Positions 25,653 through 34,375 of a DNA stretch of 64,000 nt are shown piece after piece. The stretch's first letter is position 1. Every line of letters begins with the position of its first letter. A program made the position numbers and the translations under genes. Source of the stretch: Pedobacter heparinus DSM 2366. GTDB lineage: Bacteria > Bacteroidota > Bacteroidia > Sphingobacteriales > Sphingobacteriaceae. Where the stretch lies: NCBI RefSeq assembly GCF_000023825.1, contig NC_013061.1:4898001-4962000 (forward strand). The letters are read 5' to 3'. Under the pieces are notes generated by a model, which was not told the DNA's origin, ran no database searches, and was given only the letters and a program-made list of their open reading frames with translations.

Positions 25653-26024
25653 TTAATTCCAATCCAGTGCTTTCTTCTTCAAAACATAAATAAAGCCCAG
25701 TAGTAAAGTGCCCATAAATACGAACATCTCTATCATACCTGTCATACCCAGCTCTCTGAAATTAACTGCCCAGGGGTACATAAAAATCACCTCTACATCA
25801 AACAGCACAAACAGGATCGCTACCAGGAAATACTTGATAGAAAAAGGCTGACGGGCATTCCCAATCGTTTTAATCCCCGCTTCAAATGTTTCCAGTTTAT
25901 CCTTGGTCTTTCTGCTCGGACCTAAAAGGTGTGTAGCGATCAGGGTTGTCACCACAAAGCCTAAAGCAACAACAACTTGAAATATGATGGGTAAAAAATC
26001 TACAGGTACACTTTGCGTTTCCAT
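25653..26024 (-). CDS. nuoA: NADH-quinone oxidoreductase subunit A
   Basis: 123 residues with three membrane helices. The conserved loop KLETFEAGIKTIGNARQPFSIKYF is present but here lacks the Cys of the usual E-C-G motif (TFEAG, about 44-48), a change seen in other Bacteroidota. VLFDVEVIFMYPWAV (about 72-86) carries the membrane Asp and Glu. It is the first gene of the nuo operon and starts about a dozen bases after the predicted transcription start. Confidence 0.94.
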   Translation of the reverse strand: METQSVPVDFLPIIFQVVVALGFVVTTLIATHLLGPSRKTKDKLETFEAGIKTIGNARQPFSIKYFLVAILFVLFDVEVIFMYPWAVNFRELGMTGMIEMFVFMGTLLLGFIYVLKKKALDWN

Positions 26025-26041
26025 TTGAAAATATTTTGGGA

Positions 26042-26071
26042 CAAAAATAAAACAAAAAGGCAGGATAACAA
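26042..26071 (-). promoter_or_regulatory. Candidate nuo operon promoter
   Basis: On the - strand TTG (26069-26071) is separated by 19 bases from TATTTTTG (26042-26049), a full match to TAnnTTTG. The -33 element lies in the loop of the preceding terminator, and the leader to nuoA would be only about 12 bases. Confidence 0.5.
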
Positions 26072-26081
26072 CCCTGCCTTT
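26050..26081 (-). terminator. Intrinsic terminator of the TPR gene
   Basis: On the - strand AAAGGCAGG (26081-26073) and CCTGCCTTT (26064-26056) form a perfect nine-pair stem with an eight-base loop, followed by TTGTTT. It lies about 20 bases after the TPR stop and closes the exbB-tonB-TPR series. Confidence 0.8.
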
Positions 26082-26100
26082 CCATTTATTATTTAATTCA

Positions 26101-27816
26101 TTACTTTTTCTTTACCGGGGCCTTAGCTGCAGGAGCGGTTAACTCTTTCAGTTTAGCCGGAGCAAAAGTACCAGCCGGGTTAGCCGCAATACTTTTATTC
26201 AGGTAGTCAATAGCTTTTGCCTTATCGCTTATCGCATAAAAACCTGCCAGGTTATCATATGCTTCAGATAATTTTCTGGCATTTGCAGGAGCAAGATCAG
26301 GCTTGTCAACGGTTACTTTTTTGATGAACATTTCATAATGAGGCACCAATAGTCCCTTAGGATTGGCTTCATCGTCAAGCAGGTTATTGATCCGTCCTCT
26401 GTACAGATAAGCATCCGTGGTTTCAGGGGCAAGCTGCGCTACTTTTGCAATAGCAGAATCAGCTTTAACCAACAGGTCTTTTGAAGGGTTCAATTTGGCA
26501 CTGTACTGATTGGCGTAATCGAAATAATAAGCCAGGCCATCATAAAAATAGCTGTACAATACGCCTTTTGCATTCGGACCAGCTTTGATCACCTTGTCGT
26601 ACACCTGTGCAGATTTCGCATATTTTTTAGCATCAAAATAAGCTTTTGCCACATCAGCCAATGCTTCAACATTCGTAGAATCCTTCTCAACTGCTTTGGT
26701 AATGTTGATCAAGGCCAGGCTATCGTTTCCGGCTGCCAGCTGAGCCCTTCCCAGATATAAGTAATCTGAAGCTACAATACGGCTTGTATCTTTGGCTTTT
26801 GCAAAGAAATCGTTCATGTATTCCAAACTTTGAGGGAAGTTCTTGTTCTCGAATGCCGAATAACCACGCAACCTTGTTACCACAAGATTTTTAGGGTCAT
26901 TGGGGTTCATTTGCTGCAGAGTTGCAGATTCCTGCTCAAGGGTTTTAAAATCCTTTGCATAGAACAGAAACTGGGCATAACGCAATCTTGATTCATAAGA
27001 TTTGTCGGTCAGGTCAAGATATTTTTTATAGTTTTCCAGGGCCTGGGCAGATTTAGCTGCAAATTCGTTTGGCATCTGGATAGCCCACTGCATATAAAGT
27101 TCAGCGATCTCCCTGTAAGCAGGTCCATAATTGGCATCTTTAGCGATCACCTCTTTTAATTGCTGCTCAGACTCGGTAAATGCTCTTGATTCTTTGTACA
27201 TTCTTCCAATCTGAACAGGGGCCCTTAAAATACTCTCATTGATATTTCCCGCTCTCATGTAGTTTTGTAAAGCCTCAGAATTTTTCTTTTGCAAGGCATA
27301 ATAATCACCTAGCGCAATAAAAGTTTCAGCATCTTTATCATTTGCATCCAATTCTTCTGCTTTTTGTAAATAAGGCAAAGCGGCTTCAAAATCAGGCTTA
27401 TCAGTAGCAATATAGGCTTTTCCTATATACAACTGAGGAATCCAATCTTTTTTCGAAGAAACCTCCACTGCCTTTGCAAAATTGGTTTTTGCTGATGTCG
27501 GGTTATTGGAAACCAGATCAGCCTCTCCCAGACCAATATAATTTAATGAATTCTTTGGGTCAGCTGTAACACCTTTGGTAAATACTGCACGTGCCGAATC
27601 CACATAATCCATCTTCAGGTAAACCTCGCCTAAATTATAGTAGTTCTCGCCTTTGCTGGCCTGTGAACTCACCAATGTTTTAAGCATCGAAGTCGCTTTC
27701 TGATACTGCTCGGCATCTATCGCCTTTTTTGCGTCACTTAAGCTCTGAGCAAAAGAGGCAGAACCCATCACTACTAAACCTAAACCTAAGGTTATTGCTT
27801 TCTTTGTCATTTTCAT
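26101..27816 (-). CDS. Exported tetratricopeptide repeat protein
   Basis: 571 residues. A signal peptide (about 1-23, ending in SASFAQ) is followed by tetratricopeptide repeats over almost the whole length, for example ENYYNLGEVYLKMDYVDSA (about 57-75) and PKNSLNYIGLGEADLVSNNP, and a basic proline- and alanine-rich C-terminus. TPR arrays bind partner proteins, here in the periplasm. It lies 68 bases after the PstS-like gene on the same strand, in a cluster that begins with exbB, so it may help tether or tune the TonB machine. A hairpin (TGAAGCC/GGCTTCA, about 27845-27867) in the gap could separate it from upstream genes. No catalytic function is seen. Confidence 0.85.
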   Translation of the reverse strand: MKMTKKAITLGLGLVVMGSASFAQSLSDAKKAIDAEQYQKATSMLKTLVSSQASKGENYYNLGEVYLKMDYVDSARAVFTKGVTADPKNSLNYIGLGEADLVSNNPTSAKTNFAKAVEVSSKKDWIPQLYIGKAYIATDKPDFEAALPYLQKAEELDANDKDAETFIALGDYYALQKKNSEALQNYMRAGNINESILRAPVQIGRMYKESRAFTESEQQLKEVIAKDANYGPAYREIAELYMQWAIQMPNEFAAKSAQALENYKKYLDLTDKSYESRLRYAQFLFYAKDFKTLEQESATLQQMNPNDPKNLVVTRLRGYSAFENKNFPQSLEYMNDFFAKAKDTSRIVASDYLYLGRAQLAAGNDSLALINITKAVEKDSTNVEALADVAKAYFDAKKYAKSAQVYDKVIKAGPNAKGVLYSYFYDGLAYYFDYANQYSAKLNPSKDLLVKADSAIAKVAQLAPETTDAYLYRGRINNLLDDEANPKGLLVPHYEMFIKKVTVDKPDLAPANARKLSEAYDNLAGFYAISDKAKAIDYLNKSIAANPAGTFAPAKLKELTAPAAKAPVKKK

Positions 27817-27884
27817 TCGTTTACTTTTTATTTTTAGATTGTTATGAAGCCAGAAACGCGGGCTTCACTTTTCAAATATAAAAT

Positions 27885-28790
27885 TTAGTTTGTATTCTTA
27901 AAATTAAAATCTCTAGAAGCCATCTTATGCGGCCCCAATCCAGATTTAAGTACAATCAGCTGTCCCCTCGGACTTACCAACCATGTTGCAAAACCTGTGC
28001 CTAAACCATTTCTGCCCTCGGCGTCAATAATATAAATATTTCTTAAAAACGGATAAATGCCATCTATTAAATTGGCCTGTGTAGGCTTGTAGTACGCATT
28101 GTCCCCTTTTTTGCCTTTAAGGTTCTTAACCCCCATTGGCTTTACTTTAGTCAGATAAACTGACATGCTGTCCTTATTCGCAATCAGCCAGTTTACACCA
28201 ACTACTCCTATAAACCCTTTATGATCTGCAACATACTTAATAACGTCATTATTGGTCTTTAGTGTATAAACACCCCTGGCAGGCAGTGTTTTTATACCTG
28301 CAAGGTCCTTAAAATACCTCAGGGTACTGGAATAGGCATTGTCAAATACCAGTTGTTTACCACCCGCAGCATTACCTTTCATCATCTCTATCACCTCATT
28401 TACTGTAATATTGGTATCCGGTTCATTTTTCCCTGTTATCAGGGCGATTCCGTCAATCCCAAATCTCGAGGTTTTTGGAACGATGCTTCTGCTTCTATAA
28501 ATTTTATCCTCATCAGCAGTCAGCATTCTTGATAAAATGATCACCCTTACGCTGTCGTTTAAAAAGGTTGGGATAATCTGCTGTTCATTTCCTTCAGTTA
28601 TTGTAAACTTACTGTCCGGATAATCCGTTTTAAACACTTCAATCTGGCTGGCCAGTACTTCAGAGAAAGACTCATCAACCAGCATTTTCACACTGCCCGA
28701 GGTACGTGTTTCCTCTACAACTGCAGGTTTAGGCTTCTGTTTGCAAGCCGCAAATACCGCCAATAAAAGTATAAAACTGAAGTTTTTCAT
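27885..28790 (-). CDS. PstS-like phosphate-binding-type lipoprotein
   Basis: 301 residues. A lipoprotein signal (LLLAVFAACK, Cys about 16) is followed by a PBP-like type II substrate-binding fold of the PstS family: VKMLVDESFSEVLASQIEVF (about 34-53), IILSRMLTADE and GIDGIALITGKNEPDTNITVNEV (about 111-133). PstS captures phosphate for an ABC importer, but no pstCAB genes are nearby; the gene lies in a TonB-ExbBD cluster. The same association recurs in Bacteroidota, so a role with TonB-dependent uptake is possible. The ligand cannot be read with certainty. Confidence 0.8.
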   Translation of the reverse strand: MKNFSFILLLAVFAACKQKPKPAVVEETRTSGSVKMLVDESFSEVLASQIEVFKTDYPDSKFTITEGNEQQIIPTFLNDSVRVIILSRMLTADEDKIYRSRSIVPKTSRFGIDGIALITGKNEPDTNITVNEVIEMMKGNAAGGKQLVFDNAYSSTLRYFKDLAGIKTLPARGVYTLKTNNDVIKYVADHKGFIGVVGVNWLIANKDSMSVYLTKVKPMGVKNLKGKKGDNAYYKPTQANLIDGIYPFLRNIYIIDAEGRNGLGTGFATWLVSPRGQLIVLKSGLGPHKMASRDFNFKNTN

Positions 28791-28826
28791 CCTAAATCTG
28801 TTGTTAAATCTGTAAGCCCGTTTCCT

Positions 28827-29057
28827 TTAATCTTCTTCCGGCTTCTGGTTAATTAAGCGTGTAAACCTGATCAACGCATATATGATCAATAAACCGCCCA
28901 GGAGCATCCTGTAAAGCGGCTGGATCTGGTTCAGCAACTGGGTTCCGAAGATCAGCATTCCACCAAGGATCAGGTAAAAGAGGAACATGACCAGGCCTAA
29001 AATGAACAGAAATCGCTGTTGAGGCGATTTCTGTTTAAATGTTTCAAAATTAAACAT
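28827..29057 (-). CDS. Small membrane protein of the TonB cluster
   Basis: 76 residues and no recognised family. Two hydrophobic helices (about 16-37, FLFILGLVMFLFYLILGGMLIF, split here by a short turn, and about 47-63, YRMLLGGLLIIYALIRF) are separated by a short loop, with a charged tail ending in KPEED. It starts 1 base after the tonB stop and 36 bases before the PstS-like gene, so it is part of the same transcript. It may be a small accessory subunit of the ExbBD-TonB complex; that is inference. Confidence 0.7.
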   Translation of the reverse strand: MFNFETFKQKSPQQRFLFILGLVMFLFYLILGGMLIFGTQLLNQIQPLYRMLLGGLLIIYALIRFTRLINQKPEED

Positions 29058-29058
29058 T

Positions 29059-29881
29059 CTAATTCGATAAGGTAAAGCTGATTGGAATATTATACTTTAC
29101 ACGTACAGGTTTACCATTTTGAATACCAGGGGTCCAGCGTGGACTGGCTTTTAATACCCTAATGGCTTCCTCATCGGTACCACCACCAAGTTTTCTTTCC
29201 ACTTTAATATCTGTCAGTTCACCGTTTTTCTCAACAACGAACGATAAGAATACTTTACCCTGGATATTGTTCTCCTGTGCTACAGGAGGATACTTCACTG
29301 CTTTTCTCAGGTAAGCATAAAATTTCTCCATACCACCAGGGAAACCTGGCTGAGTTTCAATGCTCACAAAGTCATACACCTTGGTATCTTCCACAACTGC
29401 TGCCTGCTTAGGGCCTTCACCTGCTGCAGTAGCAATTACGATATCCGCATCAGGATCACCGGCAATGGTTTTCTGGCCCGGATCCGCTTTTTTAAGGTCC
29501 TCTATCTGAACAGGCTCCTTGTCAACCACCTCATTGTCCGGTTTAACAATCGGAGGAGGGAATTTAACCTGGTCCTGTTTAGGAGGTGGCGGCTCTACCG
29601 GTGGTGGCGGAGGTGTTTCCGGGTTTACCGGCGGAGGTGGTGCAACCCACTACCTCTACCTGCTTTACCTCGTTGTCTTCAGGCAATTTACCTTTGATCA
29701 CACTCAGGATCTTAGGCGCTATAAACACCAGCACAAAAATAGCCGATGCTATAAATAAGGCTCTTGTCGTAATTGCAGAACTTTCCTTACGCAGCTCGTA
29801 AGCCCCGTATTTCTTGTTCTTATGTGCAAATACTACATCAAGCCATTCTGTTTTTAATAAATCTATCTTAGAACCAAACAT
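29059..29881 (-). pseudogene. tonB: Energy transducer TonB, split by a one-base frameshift
   Basis: The N-terminal part (from ATG at 29881) has the cytoplasmic segment FAHKNKKYGAYELRK, one membrane helix (about 41-60) and the sequence up to QVEVVG, then leaves frame. The C-terminal part, in the next frame, is the proline-rich linker (APPPPVNPETPPPPP) and a TonB C-terminal domain with GGMEKFYAYLRKAVKYP and QGKVFLSFVVEKNG, ending at 29059. The frames join if one base is removed from the G run that reads GTGGGTTGCA on the - strand (c run 29646-29648); the repaired protein is about 273 residues. Both halves are well conserved, so a sequencing error, a recent mutation or programmed slippage are all possible. 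It is in an operon with exbB and two exbD genes. Confidence 0.85.
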
Positions 29882-29912
29882 AGCTTACTATTTAATTTCG
29901 TTAATTATTCTA

Positions 29913-30452
29913 TTATAAAATTCCAGCTTTCTTCATGAAATCTTTTTCAGCATCAGTAATGTTCTCGTCGTCAATTGCAGGCGCTGTCTTGATCTTAGTG
30001 ATCGCCAACTCGTCCATAATATCAACAAAGTTCTTATAAGTAGCTCCCGAAGTAGGCTTGATCACCATAATGATCTGTCTTCCGCCGGTAGCATCTGCTA
30101 CTTTTTTCTTATTATCTAATATTGATTTTCTGATATCAGCGAAACTCTCAATATTAGGCACCGATTTACCTGCTTCACCCATATACCAGGCTACTTTATT
30201 GTTTTTACCCAACAAAATAGTCATGGTTTCCGATGCACGTAACTCGTTACGTTCCTGAGAATTGTCATCTTTATCAGGTTTTGCAATATCCATTGCAATT
30301 GGTTTCGACAGGGAGGTAGTTAGCATAAAGAATGTAATCAACAAGAAGGCCAAATCCACCATCGCGGTTAAATCCACTTTGGTATTGGCTTTCTTACTTC
30401 TTACCTTTTTGCCTTTTTTGCCCCCCCCGCCGGAGGTATCTAATTCTGCCAT
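29913..30452 (-). CDS. exbD: Biopolymer transporter ExbD (second copy)
   Basis: 179 residues. A Gly- and Lys-rich N-terminus (GGGGKKGKKVRSKK) is followed by one membrane helix with the proton-path Asp in KVDLTAMVDLAFLLITFFMLT (about 26-46), and a periplasmic domain. ExbD sits in the ExbB pentamer pore and turns proton flow into movement of TonB. This copy lies 9 bases after the first exbD and 31 bases before tonB. Confidence 0.93.
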   Translation of the reverse strand: MAELDTSGGGGKKGKKVRSKKANTKVDLTAMVDLAFLLITFFMLTTSLSKPIAMDIAKPDKDDNSQERNELRASETMTILLGKNNKVAWYMGEAGKSVPNIESFADIRKSILDNKKKVADATGGRQIIMVIKPTSGATYKNFVDIMDELAITKIKTAPAIDDENITDAEKDFMKKAGIL

Positions 30453-30461
30453 AATCTATAA

Positions 30462-31079
30462 TTATTCTGCGCTGCCTTCGGCAGATGTGATTAAACTAAA
30501 TTTGTTAAGTTTTTGTTTCTGAAGAATATCAACCACTTTTTTAACGGTAGGATACTCCTCATTCGCATCACCTTTAATACTTACACGCATTTGTGTAGAA
30601 TGAAGTTCAGCTACTGAATGACGGGACTGCATCAACCATTCGGCCAATTGATTGTTGGTAGAATCAGTAGGGATCCCACCTGACGTTTCCTGATATTTTT
30701 TCCGCTGTTCCCCGTTCATATTAAGAAACTCTTTTAAATTCTGAATCGGAACCCCGAAAGACCCCACTACTGAAAAGCGCTTGATCTCTTCAGGTGTAAA
30801 CTGGATGTTATACTTCTCACCCATTTTAGGTAAGGTAGCCTTCCTGATATCCTGTCCCAGAATCTCATAAAACACTTTACCTTTTCCGATAGATAATATC
30901 CCCATATCCGTATCAGGAACCTTAATCTTATAGGTTGATGAAGGAATGGTAACATCCAAAGGGTCAGGCTGGCGTGCAGTTGCTGTTAATATAAAGAAAG
31001 TAAGTAACAGGAAAGACACGTCGCACATGGCGGTCATATCTATCGAAGTACTCTTTCTTTGAACCTTTGCTCTTGGCAT
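30462..31079 (-). CDS. exbD: Biopolymer transporter ExbD (first copy)
   Basis: 205 residues. The membrane helix STSIDMTAMCDVSFLLLTFF (about 10-29) keeps the Asp of the ExbD family; the periplasmic part is longer than in the second copy and includes an insert near residues 100-150 (NMNGEQRKKYQE). Two different ExbD proteins beside one ExbB are common in Bacteroidota, and ExbB/ExbD/ExbD hetero-assemblies have been suggested. It lies 83 bases after exbB. Confidence 0.93.
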   Translation of the reverse strand: MPRAKVQRKSTSIDMTAMCDVSFLLLTFFILTATARQPDPLDVTIPSSTYKIKVPDTDMGILSIGKGKVFYEILGQDIRKATLPKMGEKYNIQFTPEEIKRFSVVGSFGVPIQNLKEFLNMNGEQRKKYQETSGGIPTDSTNNQLAEWLMQSRHSVAELHSTQMRVSIKGDANEEYPTVKKVVDILQKQKLNKFSLITSAEGSAE

Positions 31080-31162
31080 AATTTTAAAAATTACTAATGT
31101 TTTTAACTAATGATGTTATTTCTTCCGGTTTTCCATAAAGCCGGTAAAAAAAATTCATTATT

Positions 31163-32005
31163 TTATTTATGCGTGCTGGCGTAAGTCTGGATGATGCTGA
31201 AACCTGCCTCATCAATTGCATAAGTTAACTTATCAATTTTAGAAGTAAGGATGTTGTACATGATAATTGCGAAAGTTGAAGTACCGATACCTGTAGCCGT
31301 GTTAATCAAAGCCTCAGAAATACCAGTTGCCAATGCAGCCTGATCAGGAGCTCCAGAGTTGGCCAAACCACCAAAGGCCTTGATCATACCTGTTACTGTA
31401 CCCAACAGACCTGTTAATGTACCTACAGAAACCAAAGTAGCAATTACAGTTAAGTTTTGCTCTAACATTGGCATCTCTAAAGTAGTAGCTTCTTCAATGT
31501 CTTTCTGAATAGCTAAACATTTCTGATCAGTATCCATATTAGGCTCCACTTCCATCTCACGGTATTTTCTCAAACCTGATTTGATCACGTTTGCAACAGA
31601 ACCTTCCTGTTTGTCACACTCAGCTATAGCAGCTTCGATGTTGTTTGAGTTCAAAAGTGCCTGGATTTTTTTAACGAAAGAATCCAGCCCGCTTTTGCCG
31701 GTTGCTTTGCTGATTACGATCATACGTTCGATAGAGAATACAATTACCATCAGGAACATACCCAATAGAATAGGCACAATTACTCCGCCTTTGTATGCCA
31801 TACCCATGTAGTTACCTACTTTTGGCAGTGTCTCATGCAGATCAGGGTCAGCGCCATCAATAAAGTTACCTCTATCGCCGAAGATAAATTTGTAAACACA
31901 GATCCCGATGATGATGCAAATTGGAATGGTTAATGTTGCGAATAAATTTGAAGCTGACGAGCTGCTCTCTTTTTTTACTGTTGTAGGTTTTGGTGCGTTT
32001 GCCAT
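31163..32005 (-). CDS. exbB: MotA/TolQ/ExbB proton channel family protein
   Basis: 280 residues. Membrane segments lie at about 20-45 (LTIPICIIIGICVYKFIF), 75-97 (GVIVPILLGMFLMVIVFSIERM), 193-222 (LTVIATLVSVGTLTGLLGTVTGMI) and 240-265 (ATGISEALINTATGIGTSTFAIIMYNIL). The last two carry the conserved Thr/Gly-rich proton-channel pattern of MotA/TolQ/ExbB. It powers TonB, and so feeds the many SusC-type receptors. It leads the cluster and has the best promoter in the group. Confidence 0.94.
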   Translation of the reverse strand: MANAPKPTTVKKESSSSASNLFATLTIPICIIIGICVYKFIFGDRGNFIDGADPDLHETLPKVGNYMGMAYKGGVIVPILLGMFLMVIVFSIERMIVISKATGKSGLDSFVKKIQALLNSNNIEAAIAECDKQEGSVANVIKSGLRKYREMEVEPNMDTDQKCLAIQKDIEEATTLEMPMLEQNLTVIATLVSVGTLTGLLGTVTGMIKAFGGLANSGAPDQAALATGISEALINTATGIGTSTFAIIMYNILTSKIDKLTYAIDEAGFSIIQTYASTHK

Positions 32006-32103
32006 TTTTTTTTAGTTTTTTAGTTTTTAGTACTTTGTTTTTTAAAATTAGATAAATATTCTGTAATACACACAACGACCATTATAAACAATTGTTGTAA
32101 CAA

Positions 32104-32133
32104 CAAATTTATAATTTTGATTTTAATTCCAAA
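32104..32133 (-). promoter_or_regulatory. exbB operon promoter
   Basis: On the - strand TTTG (32130-32133) is followed after 18 bases by TAAATTTG (32104-32111), a full match to the Bacteroidota consensus. The 5' leader would be about 90 bases, starting in the small inverted repeat TTGTTGT/ACAACAA, and is very rich in A near the start codon. Confidence 0.6.
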
Positions 32134-32184
32134 TTAAATAATCGTTAGCCTATTCCCCGAGTATTTCCCCTCACGTATTGTTAT

Positions 32185-32221
32185 AATTAAAAAAGATTGC
32201 CTCGTTGGGGAGACAATCTTT
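32185..32221 (-). terminator. Intrinsic terminator of pckA
   Basis: On the - strand AAAGATTGTCTC and GAGGCAATCTTT form a twelve-pair stem with one T-G pair and a CCCAAC loop, followed by TTTAATT. It is about 55 bases after the pckA stop. Confidence 0.85.
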
Positions 32222-32276
32222 CGCAATTAAAACTAAAAAAAAATTGAAATGCAAATTTTTCGAGAAAAAAATGCTT

Positions 32277-33878
32277 TTAATGTGTGTTTTCAACAACTTT
32301 AGGTAAGGAAGCCAGCATTTCTTCGCTTGCACCGGCCTCAAACTGTTTAAAGTTGCTTACAAAAGCCTGGGCAAGCTCATTCGCTTTCTGGTCATATTCC
32401 CGGGCATCGGACCAGGTATTTCTTGGATTTAAAATTTCGGCAGGAACCCCCGGACAGCTTAGCGGCAGCTGCAAACCAAATACCGGATCAGCTTCAAAAG
32501 CTATATTTTCAAAGTCGCCCTGCAGTGCAGCAGAGATCATGGCCCTGGTATAAGCAAGCTTCATCCGTCTGCCAACGCCATAAGCGCCGCCACTCCAGCC
32601 GGTATTTACCAGCCAGACATTCACTTTGTGTTTTTGCATCTTTTCGCCCAGTAAACTGGCGTAACGCGTTGGGTGCAAAGGCAAAAAGGCCTTACCAAAG
32701 CAAGCCGAAAAGGTAAGCTGTGGCTCCGTAATCCCGGCCTCTGTACCTGCAACCTTTGCCGTATAACCCGATATAAAGTGGAACATGGCCTGTCCGGCAT
32801 TTAGTTTGGCTATCGGGGGCAATACCCCAAAAGCATCCGCGGTTAAAAAGAAAATGTTTTTAGGCATACCCGCTATAGATGGAATAACGGCATTGTCAAT
32901 ATAATGGATCGGATAAGCCACACGGGTATTTTCTGTCTTGTTGATATTTGTAAAGTCAACCGTATGCGTCCCCTTAAAATAATTGGTGTTTTCCAGCAAT
33001 GCCCCGAACTTAATGGCTTTAAAGATCTGGGGCTCCTTTTCAGCAGTAAGGTCCACACATTTCGCATAACATCCACCCTCAAAATTAAACACACTGTCCT
33101 CACTCCAGCCATGTTCATCGTCACCAATCAATCCCCTTTCCGGATCTGCAGAAAGCGTTGTTTTGCCTGTACCCGAAAGTCCGAAAAATATAGCGGTATC
33201 CCCTTCCCTGCCCACATTGGCCGAGCAATGCATAGGCAGTATATGCCTTTGTTCAGGTAAAATAAAATTCAATACAGAGAATATCCCCTTCTTGATCTCT
33301 CCGGTATATCCCGAACCGCCAATAAGGATCATCTTTTTTGTAAAATTAAGAATAGAGAAGTTCGACTGCCGTGTGCCATCCACCAAAGGATCGGCTAAAA
33401 ATGAAGGTGCTGCGATAATGGTCCATTCCGGATCACTGATCCCATTCACCTGCGGTCGCAGGAACAGGTTATTGGCAAAAAGATTCTGGTAAGCCGTTTC
33501 TGTAACCACCCTTATGGTGGTTTTATACCGTTCATCGGCACAGGCATATGCATCTCTTACATAAAAATCGTTCCTGTTCAGGTGTTTAGTGATCTTCTCA
33601 AAAAGTATGTCGAAATTATAGGGATCAAATTTAATATTGATGTCGCCCCACCAAACGGTTTTTTCCGTTACCTCATCACAAACAATAAATCTGTCTTTTG
33701 GCGAACGGCCGGTAAACCTGCCTGTATCAATTGCCAGCGCGCCGCTATCCGCAAGCGTACCTTCCCCGTTTTTCAAGGCCTCTTCAACCAGTTCTGCTAC
33801 ATTAAGCTGATAAAGTGCCCTGTCTGAATTCAAATTCAGATAGCCCAAATCTGGCTTAAGCATAAATGCTTTGCTCAT
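32277..33878 (-). CDS. pckA: Phosphoenolpyruvate carboxykinase (ATP)
   Basis: 533 residues. The ATP-dependent class is shown by the kinase loop GLSGTGKT (233-240), the metal motif IGDDEHGW (251-258), GRSPKDR (57-63) for substrate binding and His217 in MHCSANVG. It converts oxaloacetate and ATP to phosphoenolpyruvate, CO2 and ADP, the first committed step of gluconeogenesis, in the cytoplasm. A -7 box TAACTTTG (33898-33905 on the - strand) lies 20 bases before the start, but no -33 box is clear. It is flanked by a terminator downstream and the SUI1-type gene upstream. Confidence 0.97.
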   Translation of the reverse strand: MSKAFMLKPDLGYLNLNSDRALYQLNVAELVEEALKNGEGTLADSGALAIDTGRFTGRSPKDRFIVCDEVTEKTVWWGDINIKFDPYNFDILFEKITKHLNRNDFYVRDAYACADERYKTTIRVVTETAYQNLFANNLFLRPQVNGISDPEWTIIAAPSFLADPLVDGTRQSNFSILNFTKKMILIGGSGYTGEIKKGIFSVLNFILPEQRHILPMHCSANVGREGDTAIFFGLSGTGKTTLSADPERGLIGDDEHGWSEDSVFNFEGGCYAKCVDLTAEKEPQIFKAIKFGALLENTNYFKGTHTVDFTNINKTENTRVAYPIHYIDNAVIPSIAGMPKNIFFLTADAFGVLPPIAKLNAGQAMFHFISGYTAKVAGTEAGITEPQLTFSACFGKAFLPLHPTRYASLLGEKMQKHKVNVWLVNTGWSGGAYGVGRRMKLAYTRAMISAALQGDFENIAFEADPVFGLQLPLSCPGVPAEILNPRNTWSDAREYDQKANELAQAFVSNFKQFEAGASEEMLASLPKVVENTH

Positions 33879-34021
33879 AAATAATAAGTTAGTGCAGCAA
33901 AGTTATGCAGATTAAAAGTGAAAAAACACGTTTTTGCCCGAAAAAATTTACTTATTGTCGCCCATACACTAACACTCAACCATCTATAAATCAAATATTT
34001 AAAACGATTTCAGAAAGCATT

Positions 34022-34375
34022 TTATCCGCCCGATTTTTTGACTTTATAGCCCTCTTTTTGAAGCAACTGTATCACTTTATCTCTAAAGTCGCCCTGTATT
34101 AAAATTTCGCCATCCTTTGCGGCACCACCTACACCACATTTGGTTTTCAACATTTTGCACAATTTATCCAGCATATCATCGCTGCCCATAAAACCAGTAA
34201 CCAGCGTTACCGCTTTACCGCCCCTGTTTTTCCGGTCAAGCATTACCCTTAAATCCTGCTGGTTATTTGGCAATTCTGCTAAAGGGCCCGCATTTTCTTC
34301 TTCATAGGTAAAAGATGGATCTGTAGAATACATGATCCCACCAAAATCATTTAATAGCTTCTTTTTAGACTTCAT
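34022..34375 (-). CDS. SUI1/eIF1-type translation factor (YciH family)
   Basis: 117 residues. The C-terminal 75 residues form a SUI1 domain: RKNRGGKAVTLVTGF (about 48-62), CKMLKTKCGVGGAAKDGEI (about 73-91) and QGDFRDKVIQLLQKEGYK. Bacterial YciH resembles eukaryotic initiation factor eIF1 and may tune start-site selection; in most bacteria it is dispensable. The start overlaps the lipid kinase stop by 11 bases, so the two are coupled. Confidence 0.9.
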   Translation of the reverse strand: MKSKKKLLNDFGGIMYSTDPSFTYEEENAGPLAELPNNQQDLRVMLDRKNRGGKAVTLVTGFMGSDDMLDKLCKMLKTKCGVGGAAKDGEILIQGDFRDKVIQLLQKEGYKVKKSGG

